Shown in pieces: positions 33,993 through 47,900 of a stretch of 64,000 nucleotides of DNA; within the stretch, counting starts at the first letter, position 1, and every line of letters starts with the position of its first letter. The position numbers were made by a program, and so were the translations under genes. The stretch covers positions 47,721-111,720 of the forward strand of contig FLMG01001436.1 in NCBI GenBank assembly GCA_900088475.1. The letters are read 5' to 3'. Source of the DNA: Hyphochytrium catenoides (lineage: Eukaryota; Sar; Hyphochytriomycetes; Hyphochytriales; Hyphochytriaceae). The notes under the pieces are model-generated. The model saw only the letters and a program-made list of their open reading frames with translations, was not told the DNA's origin and did no database searches.

Positions 33993-34848
33993 AAAGCTAA
34001 GGGGAACTCATGGTAGTCCTTCTCTTGCCTGGCATCTGGCTGACCACACTCCCCTAGTTATATCCTCCAAAGTCGCGAGATTGCCTTCCCAGCTTCTGCT
34101 AGCATAGCCTTTGCGGGTGGCAAACCTATTTATGCATGCCATGAGGTGCTTAACGTACTATATCCTTGGCAATAGTATGAAAACTTAGTGTTTCCCATGA
34201 CTTGACTCTTTCATTAATCTTTGCCACTTATAGATGGTAGCACCTCTATCGAAACCAGAGAGAGACAGCACGCTTAAGCTCCACCAGCTATAAGCCTCTG
34301 ACGCCAAGCTGAGCACTATCATTGACGAGCACAAGCAACAAGCTTCATCAGCCAAGGAACACCTCTGTATTATCTAGACTCGGCTTCGACCACATCATCT
34401 GGAGACATGCCATGGACAGCCTCGCCCTACTGTAGTGCAATGGAGTGTAACAGCCATCATATCCGTGACAGATTTCGTATACTTTCAGTAGTTGTTGCGA
34501 TATTCGTTATCTGAATGGCAAATTGCCGAAGTCACAAGGTTACGAATCGGCGTTCGGGTGAAGTGTAAAACGCTTTGACGCTAAACTTTTATTGCCCTTC
34601 GGTCGGCAGACGCTGTGAGCAGAGTCCTCGGCGCTCGGGCTGCCTGCCGCCTGCTTGATCGGCGCACCTCCTGCTGCTGCTGCTGCCTGCCTGCCTCATC
34701 TGTCACTGTTCTCACCTTGACAATTAGAGTCCATTATCCAGGCTTGCGGATCACCTAAGACGGGTTGTGAGTCAAGAAGTTGAGATAGAGTAGGGTCGGA
34801 TCTCCCCGTTGACGCTGATTTGGAAGTGCAAGCTCATTGTTCAGAAAT
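33993..34848. other. Intergenic region between Hsp70 and roadblock genes
   Basis: About 850 bp with no convincing coding frame. It contains a short CTG/CTGCCTGC-rich stretch at about 34660-34700. It should hold the Hsp70 terminator and the promoter and 5' leader of the dynein light chain gene. Confidence 0.4.
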
Positions 34849-35623
34849 ATGGTGAGCCAAATCCGATGTACCTCTTTCCCTGCTTACCATCAACTAATTG
34901 TCTGTGTTCACCCTTCAGTCGGAAGTAGAAGAGCTACTTGAGCGGATAAAGATGCACAAGGGCGTCGAGGGGTACGATTCATTAGATAAGCACGCACAAT
35001 CATAGCTAACCTAAGAAACCGTACAGGTATGTCATTTGCGACAAGAATGGAACAGTACTTCGGCGGTATCCTTCCTCGAACCAGGAGCTAGCGGACCTGC
35101 AAAGCAAGCTTATCCGGCAGCTTGCCCAGAAAGCGAGACACACTGTCCGTGATCTGGAACCCACGGTAGGTAGTCCAATCCGAGCTTTGGCTCTTCACGA
35201 GAGAGATTAAGAGTATAAAGTGGGCTAAGGTAGAGAAGTGAATGATGTGCGGGAGGGGAAACGAGCAAGCGGATGGTTATAAATGCTAACATTGCTATCT
35301 GCTAGAATGAGCTAAAATATATGAGGATCAGGGCCAAGACCAAGGAAATCATGGCTGCGTATGGTACGTGTCGCATATCTGACCGTAAAGGACTGAGATT
35401 CATGCAAATAGCTACCTTCTTTCTATGAACGCCGCTGTCCCTACATCTCTCCTTGGGCTTGCATTCCCTTCTCTCGAAGCCTACAACTACCTTATCCTCA
35501 CTCTGCCCTCCCTTTGTCATAGATAATGAATACCTTGTGATCATTATCCAGAGCTGGATGCCCAGCACGGAGTCATCACCACCAGCTATTGTGCCCCTAA
35601 ACAGCCAAACTCCTAAGCCTTAA
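34849..35623 (+). CDS. Dynein light chain roadblock/LC7
   Basis: Five exons join in phase: 34849-34851 (only the ATG), 34919-34971, 35027-35165, 35306-35363 and 35523-35623, 117 residues. The product reads EVEELLERIKMHKGVEGYVI, then a variable loop, then KARHTVRDLEPTNELKYMRI and AKTKEIMAAYDNEYLVIIIQ, which matches DYNLRB ([21 protein letters not shown]) almost position for position. A 20-residue Pro/Ser tail follows the usual family end. The protein forms homodimers that bind dynein intermediate chain, in the cytoplasm or the axoneme. The first coding exon carries just the initiation codon. An ATG-only coding exon is a known but uncommon arrangement. Confidence 0.93.
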
Positions 35624-35797
35624 TGATATGCCAAGACGGAGTAATACTCTATGGCTTCTGCTAGCAATCCTCTTATATTATGTCTTCTATCCATCAGTGC
35701 CCCGAAGCTCTCCATATATTCCCATAATGTTATGTTGCCTCTTGGACTTTCTTAGTCTTTCGATAATTCCTTAAAGTTGTCGTGGCAAAGTAGGAGC

Positions 35798-38037
35798 CTA
35801 AGAGCTTACAGTGCTGAAAGACACTCCTCGTGCAGTCAGCCTCTTGATTAGGTCTGTCCCATGAAAGGCCGCAGCAGGGGTAAGAACTCCAGGAGTCAGC
35901 TGGTCCTTCAATAGTGTCAGCGCACACTGGACCACAATGATAGGGGTCGCGACATATCCTGGTTCTGGGCCTATGAGATAGCAGTAGTATGGGGTAGGAA
36001 GACGAGTAGTAGTCAGCCACGAGATTTCGAAAGGGAGTTCAGTTGCTCTGAGAGCCTCATTCAGACTGCTTAGGGCTGACGCAGTAGGACGTAAGATACC
36101 CGACTCTTGCAGTCTAAGCTCTGAGGCTCCAGATATCCATACTATCTCGACGATAACTCTTTTACCTGCCACTTGCGTAATGGTGAGAACATCTGGCTTC
36201 TTGTTGGCGGCAGCAAGCTCCGGTGTAGAGTATCCCCTCCCAAAAAACCTCATGGAGAAGGAGGTATTCTTGAGGTCTTCCTCGTTTGGCCCTTCGTGTG
36301 AGAAAACTCCAAAGGAAAATATCCTCGGATAGCGAAGCAGTAGTTTGCGGCCCATCTGAACATACATGGGTCGATGAGTACACGACCGGTTCTGGTTATA
36401 GTGGAAGGGCATGAAGTAGCAGCCAAAACCTCTTCTATGAGCAGGCATGATTGCTAAGAGGGAGCTTACATCGCGCCCGCACGAACGACAGGGTACATAT
36501 AGGAAGCCCTCTCCTATAACAGAAAGAGTCTTTCTTTATACCTCGAACTTCGCCAGCATGCTAAACATCAGTCCCGCCACACAGATCAACATAAAACCAG
36601 TGAATCCAGCGGTCGTGGCGTACGCGGCGAAATGTACTGGAGGGACTTTGGTGTCGAGTTTACTGTGCAGCTCCTGACTCTTACGGACGACCGAGGCATC
36701 TGATCCCGGAAAGGGAACAGCCCATCTATGGACAACAAATTACAATGATGCTTGACGTTTAAAAGAAGGGACAACTCAGGCGCTGAGAGGTTAAGGAGCG
36801 ACTTCAGAAGGTTGGATTTTGCGACATCTGTCAGGCCGCTCAAGCTTTGGCCAATTCTACCTGTTCATGACCTTCGAGAAGTGAGTCCCTCGATTGGAAA
36901 GTCTTGGGCCTTTCGTAGGTACTGGCGTCTTGGGTACCTTTCTCCTTAGGTCTCGGAGGGTCTTAACAGACCCGAAACCTAAGAGGGAACAGCAAAAACA
37001 TGTAGAGAAGCCAGAGCAAAAACAGGCTTAGCGCTTATCCAAGGCGTCTAACCATACTTGACAAGGACCAATATCAACAGCGGAATAGAACACGCCAAAG
37101 AAGCGAGAGGACTCAATAACCCAAGGGGCTGATTGAACCGAGCTAGATGCAGAACTTACCAAGAACAGCACATTCGTAGGTAGTGTAGTGACCCTTGACG
37201 CGTCCTCGATTGTTGGCAAGGCTCAAGTACTCTTCCACGGATGAGCAAGTCAAACCTCTTGCTTGCATCTGTTCATCTAGTGAGATCAACCTCCATACGG
37301 GCGGTTCCACGACTCAAAAACAATCGACTATGAGCACCTGTTGCACGGTATATAACGCTCCCAGATCCGCAGGTACACTGTCAAACCCACAGCAAGGCAC
37401 TACCGTCACACCATTCTCCTTGGCCTTGTCCGTATAGTAGACCAGAGTGCGCTCAATGAACTCTGGCTCCCCTACAAGAGGTAGAAGTTGATGAAAGAGT
37501 CAACATAATCACTGATTTTCCTTTCATCACCTTGGCCTTCTTCCCAGTAACCTTCGCACCAATTTCTGTCCAAACTTTCTCATTACCTACTCTCCCTTTC
37601 CCAATTCCTCTCCGTCATCCTCACCAGTAATGTCCACATAGTGGCACTTGTTTGACACGCAAGCACTGACAACCTGCTCCCCATAGAATCTGAAAGGTCC
37701 CACGCAGTTAATTAGAACCTTGCACTGCTTTGCCAGGTTGTTAAGACTAATCGCGTCATTCACATCGGCCAACAGCAAGTCGGGGCTCGATCCGGGGACG
37801 GCCTTTGAGACTCTGCCTAAGACAGCCTCCAACTTCTCCTTGGATCGACCTGCGAGACACCACTTTCTGCCCTAGAGTGCAGAATACTATTTAGTCTTTG
37901 CTAGCGATTTTTAGGTAGGTAGCATGGTCTTTTGCAGCATACCATACCTGTGGGATCGTTCGCGCCACTTCCTCCGCAACAAACTTGCCTGTGAAGCCGC
38001 TCGCTCCAAACACGCAGAGATCATACACCTTGGCCAT
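35798..38037 (-). CDS. Saccharopine dehydrogenase-like oxidoreductase (SCCPDH family)
   Basis: Eight exons join in phase from ATG 38037 to the stop at 35798: 38037-37948, 37871-37625, 37471-37338, 37268-37160, 36978-36861, 36725-36542, 36355-36166 and 35970-35798, 414 residues against about 429 in human SCCPDH. The N-terminus has a Rossmann nucleotide-binding motif, VFGASGFTGKFVAEEVA, followed by LINCVGPFRFYGEQVV, CHYVDITGE and VVPCCGFDSVPADLGA. A membrane helix lies at about residues 240-260 (GFTGFMLICVAGLMFSMLA). The C-terminus carries YPRIFSFGVFSHEGP and GPEPGYVATPIIVVQCALTL, all family hallmarks. Members are membrane- or lipid-droplet-associated reductases of uncertain substrate. The bacterial relative acts as a trans enoyl reductase. 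Not a lysine-catabolic saccharopine dehydrogenase. Confidence 0.93.
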
Positions 38038-38941
38038 TCCTCCAAGTGGTTCGTGAGGCTACTATCTCCCTAGACTCTAAGAAATTGTAACTCTCTGCTT
38101 CCTTGTATCGCAGGCCACGAGCTGGCGTGACGACCAAGCACCTGACAGTAGAGTTCGTGCCCGATCCTCTACTGCTCTCAGTAAAACTCTTTTATATTAA
38201 TAAGCTCTTGGTTAGCCCTTTATTGTCTTTGTTATTCACTCTCTTACGATGACCTCATATCGCTTGGCTCCTTCTCATCCATCCTCTAGCTCTCTCGCAC
38301 CCAGTCCCAGTCTTTCTCTCACCAGTTGCGTTGCTCTCACTGTCTCTATTCCCCATAAATATTATTACTCCGGAGTAAGATCCATCATCCTCCTCCTCCT
38401 CTCTGGCGGCATCACGTCAGGTCCGGCTCGGTCATAACCACGCGACAGGGAGGATACACCCTTTCAACCTGAACATCGATAACAACAACAACATCAACGC
38501 ATCAGTGAAGGCCGTTAGCGGTCGGGACCGTTACTGAGAGTATGGGGAAGCTAAGAACGCCGTAGACTGACATCGCAGAGGCCGTGGGCAGCAAGGGAGA
38601 TAGATCTCTGAAGCCGCATCACAGCGTGTGCCAAGCACTGGAAGGAGAAGGGAAGGGACCAGACAGAGAGAAGAGACAGAAAGAGAGAGAGATACCTGGA
38701 CAAGAAAGAACAAGCGCTATCGTCGTCTGGCGCTCCTGGGTTTCCAATGGAAGTGTGTCGGCTCACGATGGACCACGATGAAAGAGTGCTGGAAGATGTC
38801 GCCGAAAAGGCATTCCAGGGTGGACGGACCGTAAGCTGGATCCTGCTCTGTTGACATCTCAAGGGCTGAGATAGAGAAGACTTGCTCCTTGCCATGCCTC
38901 CAATCTAGAGGTAATTGACCGTCGCTGCTCGAACAAGCAGC
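38038..38941. promoter_or_regulatory. Divergent intergenic region
   Basis: About 900 bp between the SCCPDH-like start (38037, minus) and the first ATG assigned to the large IQ/WW/ankyrin gene (38942, plus). It contains a pyrimidine-rich stretch at 38230-38400 and a purine-rich stretch at 38640-38700. Overlapping minus frames at 38531-38895 are compositional. A non-coding or short 5' exon of the downstream gene could lie here. Confidence 0.4.
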
Positions 38942-41900
38942 ATGGCCTCGTCTCCCCCGAAGGCCAAGGTGGTGGGAAAGGGCCCATCACCGCCGAAGGC
39001 AGGAGGAGCACCGCAATCTCTGTCCTTGGGCTGGAGTGGAGACTTTTCCAACCTCGAGAGCGAGACATCAGCCATTCTCAACAGCGTCAAGAAGCCCTCG
39101 GTTGGGTCTCCAAGTCGCGTGCGCCAGCAGTTGACGAGGGCCAAAGACACCGATAATGCAATTCGTGGCGCTTCGAGTCCGTTATGCTCCTCTTTACAAT
39201 TCTATTCTGATCTCCTTCTGTCTAAGCTTCAGAAGCCCAACACCTTAGCCATGTTCCACTCAGAGTCACTCCCCTTTCTCCCCTTGCACTTGACCTGTAG
39301 TTAACCGTTATCTATCCCTTACACGCCTGCTGCCTCTGATTCTATCTCCATCTAAAACCCTGAGTTCTGTCTGTCGCCATTCCCGATTTCATGAACTCTA
39401 TATCTTATATACCTTGCTACCACTCTTAGCTCCATCCCTCATGCCTGCCTCTTAGAGTCTTTAACAATGCTGCTGCCTTGAGCTTGTCGCTTTAGTCTCG
39501 CTCAGTTTGGTTGGCGTTACTCACTCGTCTTTGCGGGCTCAATGTCTAAATCTCGCTTGGCAGGCCCTGCGTCTCCTCCTTCCAAAAAGGCTAAACCTGC
39601 TGAATCCGAAATGGGGCCCATCGGGAATAATAGATCAGAAGTGGCGGCTCTACGAAGTACCATCGAGGTGCTCGATGCTGATGACGAGGATGAAGCGGAC
39701 CTGCAGAGGGGTACGGGTAGTAGTTATCTCTACCTAGCTTAAGCCTTCGTCCCCTCTCTTTCTCTTGGCAATACCTGCCATACAATCTTTCCATTCAGTC
39801 TATGTCATCGTCCTACGGTTCATCTGGCTTTCCTGTCGTCCTCCATTTAATCGTGAGGACTTTGTAGCTATGAGCCGTGATGAGCCTCAGGCTGAAGTCG
39901 ATCAAAGTAAGGTATCACAGTACCAGAAGCTCCACCAGGAGGAAGCCCCACTTCGAGAGCTTTCCTTCAAACAGGAAGAAGAAAGAGTCAGACAGGTAAC
40001 ATTGGGACAATGGCCTTCCCAGGCTTTACCCTATCTGTGATGCTTTCGCTCTTTCTTGTCTCCGCACTTGCTCCTAAATCCTATCTCCGCTATGGCAACC
40101 ATACACCTAGGCCAGTAGAGGGTTCAGCCCCGTGGCTTGGGCGTAATAAGCACCTATAGCAATCTTAGCATTCTTGGTCGTTCCTTCCTCCCAGGGCTTG
40201 GATGTCTTCAATCCTAGCAAGGACGTCAGTAAGAAGGCGTTGGAACAAAACCTTGCAGCTTTTCAGCAGCAGAAAGAGAAGCTATCAGCGTATGAGGGAG
40301 CTCAATGGGAGAAGGTTGAGAGTGAGAAGGTCAGTGGCTTCTGCTGGATTAGATATCTGTGTGGCAGGGCTATGTGAGATCGTTGTCGGTTAGGAAACTG
40401 GATTGACGAAGCTAACATGACATCCCATAGACGGCTCAAAGAATCAAAGAGATCCGCCTTCAAAGTCTTCAGGAGGAGGTGGCGGCCACCAAGATTGGTC
40501 GAGTATTCAGGGGTCATCAAGGGAGAAAGAAAGCGAACAAGGTACTGTGCACAGTAATAATGACTCTTTCGAACTCGATGTCTGGATCCTCACTGGTCTG
40601 TTGGCGCATCTCAGAGGAAAGAATGGAAGATCAGACAACGACAGGCCGTAGAGGAATGGAGAGAAGTGCGAGACAACGTGACGAAGGAAGTCTGGTACTA
40701 TAACATCAAGAGTGGTGAAAGCCAGTGGGATCTACCAGAGGATCTCAATGACCCTGATTACCCTAGAACTGATGGGAAAGAGAGACTATCGCTGCCTAAG
40801 GTAGGTCTCGACGTAGGGACTCATTGCGTAAGGACAACGGACAGGATCAGAGTATGGGCAACCGTATGAATTACTGCTCCAGTCAGATAAGAAGTTTGAT
40901 AGTGGTTCCATATCAAAGGATCCAGGGTGCACACGGAGTGTGAGACATGAGTGCCTTGGCCTGATTCCCTAGGGAGATGGTGTCGATCCCTGGCTTTCTT
41001 CTTCTTTCCCTGGTTATCTGAGGCCCTCTTTTGTACTTCTCTGCCTCACTCTATCTCTCGATGCAGTTGGCGTCCACTGAAAAGGCTGAGCAATCTTCGC
41101 CGGAAACGGGGACTCCTAGGAATAAGGAAATTTCCCTTCCTGCTCTTCCCGTCGGCCAAGGAACCCCGAGATCAGGTAGCAAAAGGCCTCACAATGAAGA
41201 AAGATGGAAAGAAGTGGCGGCCTGAACAAAGCGAGAGGAAAGGAGCCCAGCATCATGATGGCAGGGGTCGTCACCACAGGGATACTTTATAAGACTGTGA
41301 AGGAAGCGTGTGAAATAGAAGCTGGTCTCTTCTAGAGCTACTGGACTAACCATTGTGCTGAGCAGGACGACGGCAACTATCTAGTCAAAGTGCAACACTC
41401 CCTATAATACTGTCTGGAGAGACAGCAGTTGAGGAAGAAGGATTGGAGCTAGAAGAGGAGCAGGTGAAACGGATTGCGTACAGTGCCCTCATCCTCTGAC
41501 AAAAGGGCTAGCTCTTATTCTGCGTGTCCCCATCATCTTCTTGTCTGACCTCCTCTTGATCCTTAGGGTCTCTTTCTACCTGATGGCTCTGCCAACATTC
41601 GACTGCGGGATACCATCCGCGACGCTCTGCGTCTGCACAAGTTTGACAGCGTGAGCACTCTCCTGGCCAGTGGGTTCAGGGCCAAACCGAAGAAAGAGAA
41701 GAAGCCGACTAATGGAGGTGGAGTGACTCCCCTTTTCTCTGGGGCTAAACCCAAACCAATGGTTGCGATGTTGGTAAGACTCGTCGGGAAATAAGAACCT
41801 CTGTGGGAGTCATCTAAGTGTAAAGATAAGGAGATTTGGGTTGAACTATCAGAAAAGGAGACTGAGCACCGCGCGCGAGAGAGAATAGAGCTGGAGAAAG

Positions 41901-44900
41901 CATCTGCAAGAAGGAACGACTCACGGAAGCTCTTGCAGGTGGATGAGGATAATAAACCTCTATTACGCGGCTCACCAACCAAGAAAGGAGCTTTGGCTAC
42001 GCCTCCTACCGTCTACGACGTGTCGGATCCAGGTTTTAGCTTACCGCAGAGCGAGCTAGGAGGAGAGAAGCACCCAGACGTCTGCTTCGCTTGCTGGTCC
42101 TCTAATACGAAAGGATGCGAGCTGCATACTACAGAGGGAGGAAGAGAAAAAGCGAAAGGGAGCAGCTTGATGTGCTCAAACTGGGAACTAGACGCCCTCC
42201 GTCGAAAGTACAGGGCGGAGGAACTGCAGGAGCTCTTCGCGCAGAGCAACAAGAGTATTCGTTATGATAAGAACAGGAAGGAGTTCGTCACGGTAGTGGA
42301 AGCGAGGCATCCCATATATAGAGCCATAGATGCCTCTGTCACGGGTAAGTCCTGACAGGCACTTTTTCTCTCTCTAGTTCTTTGGATGTCCTGTCTTCCT
42401 ATCTATCAACAGTTTTTACCTCGCGACTAGCCTCTATCAGATCTACGACTCAGCTTTGGTCTATTGCGCATTCTCTTCTCTGCACGCTCGGACGCATCCA
42501 GATTTCCTCGCTCCTCGGCTGTCTCTTTAGATCCTCCAACAACCATGTGCCTATCTCTTTCTTAAGTATATCCATCTACTTCGCAATGTGCTGGCACTTT
42601 ACATTTACTGTCTATAGATTACCTCCTCAATTTTACCTTCTCAGCTTGAAGTACTTGCGCTAACTCTCTCTTGTTTTTTGTTTACCTCCCCGTCAAGCCC
42701 TAAACAAGGCATCACGGCGGAAAATACACGCCAGGGCCTGGGTTCGCTCCTTTCTGGAGTACATTCGGATGGGTAAAGTGTCGAAGGCTTCTTCCTCCCT
42801 ACAAAATCTTCTAAGGCTCAAGAGGACCTTGGCCAATCATAAGTGGTAGGTAGAAGTCCAGTATGTCTTACACTTGCCTACGTGCCGTACCCTTCCAAGA
42901 GCCATGCTCTGCTCGTCACTTTCTCTTCTAAACGCTATGATGGGCTGTCACGACGCAATGTCAGGTGACTCACGACACTCTTGGACACAAATAGTCTCCG
43001 TCCTTATCCCTTCTTGTCAATCGGTCTCCCTGTCTCTATCTCCCTCTCCCCCATCTGTTTTTTCTCTTTGGTTGCTCCTCAGTCCATTGCAACATCGCTG
43101 ATGCACTCTTATACATCGCCACTTAGGACCCAAGGCTACGCTCAAAGCGTCCGGGATAAGCATCCCAAGCCCCCTGTAACGGAAAAGGTAGAGCACTAGC
43201 TCAACTCTGCATTCCGCCTTTTCTGTGTTACCTTATCTTAACGATCTTTCCACTCTCTGTCTGTTCGATCCATGTTTCAACTTCTATCTTGGGCCTTCTC
43301 GTGACGGCCCCTGGAACCATCTGATGATCATGTGTGCCTTAGAAACACCTCTTCACAGGCTCCTTGCCCCGGTACTCGTTAACCCGCTATTTATCTATCC
43401 AGGTCATCACCTCATCCAAGCCTATCCCGCTGGAGGTTATTGTCCTGGACTTCCTTGGCGCGGACTTCTCAACATGGAAGCTCTGCACTCCGTTCTGTAA
43501 GCCGACGGAGCTTTATCGACCACGAAGATATCAACTAGTGCCCCCAAGAAGGTAGAAAGCCAAAGGACAAAGTGGGATGTTTAAACACTGCTGTTAGATA
43601 GAGTAGAAGCACCATCAAGAGACAAGGGGAGTACAACCCATCAGGTGGAGAGAGAGAGAGATGCAGTTGAGACGTAGAGGTGAAGAGAGAGTGACAAAGA
43701 GTCCAGAGAACCCCAAAACAATGTGCTGAATGTCTCTTGACTCACAGCATCCCTATGCCCGAGCCCTCTCTTGAGGAGCAGGTTCCTATCCCGACCAGAA
43801 ACGAGATCATGGACGACTTGCTAAAGGTTCTGCCTCTCCTCTTTCCACCCCTACTGCTCACTTGCGTTGACACGTGCACTTCGGCTATGCTTTCTTCCTA
43901 CATACTCGTCACCATGGCTCAGAGGAGCATTTGAGTCATCATGTCTTGCTTATCGCAAAATCACTCCCCAAGGTCCCAGATGACTTAACTATACGATTGA
44001 GATTTTCCACTCAGCTACTCCAGCTTCACACTTTCATTGGCTCTATTTTTCTTGGCACAGAGCTCCTGGATTGAGCGACTAGCTAAACGCGCGGCAATGG
44101 CCGCTGTTGAGATGTCCAAGATTCAAGTGGAGGCGTGCACTCCTCCGCGAGGCTTTGACAAGATAAATAGGACAAAACATCCGAAGCCCCTCACAGTAAA
44201 GTTTGCGTGCATCGCAAGGAAAGAGGTCAGAGTGGCATCTCTTCTCTCTCTCTCTCTCTCTTTCTCTCTTTCTCTCTCTCTCTGTCTTCCTGTTGCTTGG
44301 TCGGATCTCGGCCTTCTTGATATACCGGCCAACATCGTACACATCAGCTCGATTTTGTCTGGGCTTCTCACCCTACCTGCCCTCGACTCCTCAATCACCT
44401 ACACTTGGTCGCGTCGATGGTTCTCGATACTGAGCCTATGCGTTTTCTGTCCCTATAGGCTCCTGACGGACTAGCCATCGGTGGCTCTAGCCTTGAGATG
44501 ACAGTTAGCCAGCTCGTGACCACATACGTCCCGGCGCAGTTTGGTGGGTTTTCTGTCACTGACAAGAGAGCAGTGGCACCGAGCAAACAACTGGTAAGAC
44601 GGACATCACAGCGCTCGTGTATGTCACTTCAGACGGCAGTCATTGTACTGTCCCACGTCTTTTGCTACCTTTTGCAGCTCCTTGTGATGTCTTAGGGTGT
44701 ACCTTCAGAGCAGTCTTGGCGGGCTTCTTGCCTGCCGAAATTACTGTGGCACTGTGCGAAGAAGTAAACTTAACGCTCTGCAAACCTCTGTCTGTTTCTC
44801 GATACTGCTGTTCAAGGATTGTTTCGCTACGTTCCCTACGCTAATAGTGACACTAGAGAGTCAGCTTTACATCCATCGGGAGCTGGTCCATCGACTCAAC

Positions 44901-47900
44901 GTTCGCATCGTACCCACGCTAGTCATTTCTACGGCTTCCCCGGCGTCAGAGCCGAACTATCATGGAAACAATAGGCCTGAGCAAACGGGAGAAGTAGAGT
45001 ATTATGGCTTCAGAACATCGGTAACCATGCCTTGCTCATCCTACCAAATCTGTTGAAGCGTTCTTTCTCTTTCTCTGCTTTAATATCGGGCCCGTTGTCG
45101 CAAAGCTTTTACTGGAAGAGGAACAGTGTGCTCGGTGTCGGACTATCTTTGTGACTAGCGGCAAATCTTCTCTCCTCAGGCCTTTCACTTGCCTTAATGC
45201 CCCTCTACATCGACTTGAAGTGACCGCATAGTCCTTTGTCATTTATACTTCGTTTCTCTTTCTATGAAGCTCTACTGGGTCGGGCTTTCCATAAAGAAGG
45301 ACTCTACTCCCAGTGCGTTTACCCCTACCACAGAGATCATCTCTCCCAATCTGCCTATGTCCAACCGCNNNNNNNNNNNNNNNNNNNNNNNNNNNNNNNN
45401 NNNNNNNNNNNNNNNNNNNTGTTGTTAGCTGCCGTCAATCACGTGATGGCCATCGATCCTACGGAACTAGGCTAACACTTTTTTCTCTCCTCCTCGCTCT
45501 TCTCTCTCCGTTCAGGGACTACCCCTTCTGTGTGCCGACAAACAAGGATAATACGACCTTAGAGTTCTATCATTTGCTCCTTCTGGGAAAGAGCAGCAGG
45601 AATCAGGCCCAATGCTTCACCTCCTTGGGCCAGCAGGATCCTGGCCAGTATATGAGACATGGGGACCCTAATGGCCAGCTGGCGGCCTACACAAATGCTA
45701 TTTATAGGCAAGTGCTATTCGTGTTGGACTCGCTCTGTCACCTTGGTTCTACAGCTTTTTTGATGGTCTCTTCTCCGTCGAGTCAGAATCTGTGCTTAAT
45801 TTCTTCTGACACCACGTGATGCTCTTCCCCTATGGCGCAGGAGCTGGGCCTACACCCAGGAGAGTGAGATTGAGGAGTTTGTGACGGATGATGGCGTCGC
45901 CTACTGGTACAATAGAAGGACAGGTATTTGACACGCTGGAGTCTTTGCCTGCGACCTGAGTTCCGTTCTCTGTCGCTCTCCTATTTCCGTATTCTAATCC
46001 GCCTTCGTTCATCTATCTTTACCTTGCCAACACTAACCGGCTGACTCCTTTGTATTCTAGGTGAGACCTTCTGGGAGCGTCCCATCGACCCTCGAGAATT
46101 GGCGAGAGGTGATGATGGGGGGGTGGACGGGACACTACCCACAGGAGAGAAGGAGGCGCCCACTATCTCGTCCGGCGGACAAGCGATCAAGTACAGCCAG
46201 CAGCAGGTGAGGACTTCAAAGTCAGAGAAAAGCCAAAGAAGGGCAGACTAAGGACTAGACCACGTAGATGATAAACAACATGGTAGGGCTAAGCAACAGC
46301 CCATCACGAAGCCCAAGTCATAATTGCAAAGTAGACAAAAGGCCAAAGAGGTTTAGAAGACACGTGACGCAAGAGAAAGGCTAGGGGCTAGTGAATAGAA
46401 AGTATTCGGGAAATGAGATCTCTGCCACAAGAGTGTATTGTGAAGGCTGACCCTCACATGCGTCCCAGATGCGGAAGTACATTCTGAAGACAGTTGAGGA
46501 GCCGGAGCAGGAGAAGAAGCGTCTTTCTGACGTGCGAGCTAGCCTAAAGGATGCCACAATCAAGATGCCTTCTTCCTCTTCGACTCCTCCGACTATCAAA
46601 GCTGATAAAGGGAAGACGCTTACCGCCGCTGTTCCTGAGGTTGTTGGGGACCGGTCCGCGGCCCTTCGAGCAGCATTTTCTCCGACGTCTGGTGCTAAAA
46701 CTCCTGAGATGGTCCGGGCGAACGCTACAGCTAACCCGCAAGGGGGGACAGAGGAAGAGGAGCAGGAAGGATCTCGTCCTTCGTCTCCTTCCCGCCCAAC
46801 GTCCTCGGCTGCACCGCTTTCCTCCCCTTCCCGCGCACGAGCTCAAGACGAGACCAAGGGACAGACTCAACCATCTATGTCATTGTCGCAAAACAGCCCT
46901 TCTTCGCAACCAAGACAGGCAAAGAAAGAAGAGAATGGCGACCCTCTCCCTCCTCTGGGAGGTATCAACGCTGATCAACTCATGAAGTCATTATCCTCAG
47001 CCCTCCAGTCTGTCTCTACGTCCTTAGGCGACAAAGCGAAGCCTCAAGATCTCCTCCAGCTAGGCCTAGGCCTCGGTTTAGGCTTAGGACTTCAGCAGGC
47101 AGCCTTCTCAGCCCTTGCGGTCGGGGATATGCCTGTTGATGTGCGGGAAAGGACCAAGACTCCGGGAGTAAAGAACAAGACTGAAGACGATGTTGCTGGT
47201 GGAGATCCGAATGAGGGAAAGGAGGCAGTTGAGGAAACTGCGAAACCGAAGTCAGAATCAATGCAGATCACTCCGACGCCTGATGAAGCACCGCCTCCAG
47301 TAGAAGAGCCCGATGTGGCTGGAATCATAGTGGCACGAGAAGTCAAGCCAGGTGAGAGTCCCTTTTCTCTAATTTGCCTCTTTCTGCGGACGATCGTTCT
47401 ATTCTTTGCCTCCAGGTACACCAATGCACTAGCTACCGATAGCCAGGGGCTCTGCAGCTCTCTTTCCTGTTAATCTAGCTTTTTGGCCGTCAATCGCTCA
47501 GTTGGCCCGCTTGTTATTTTCTAGAGTCATGTCTTACCGCCGTCCGTCCTTCCCTCTCTCTTGCGCTGTCTCCTTCTCTCCCGTCTACGTCTACCTGTCT
47601 CTCTCTTACATATCCTTCAACCCTTTCCCTGTCCTTGGTCACCAGGTGTAGACTACCTTACCCATCCAGCAGCCGGGGCTGGTGTAGTTTACCAACCCGA
47701 GAAAGGAGGGAATGGTCTTCCATCTCAAGTTCAAGTGCGGAGGACGGCGGCAGTTCTGCCCAAGAACTTCAAGGAGTCAATCACTTTGCCATCCATCGGG
47801 AGGATGTTCGTTGACTATCTACCCAGAACGGCCAACCTTGTAAGAATTCTTAGCACTTGGCCCTGTTGTCATCCTTAAAGCATCAATACTCTGTTTCATG

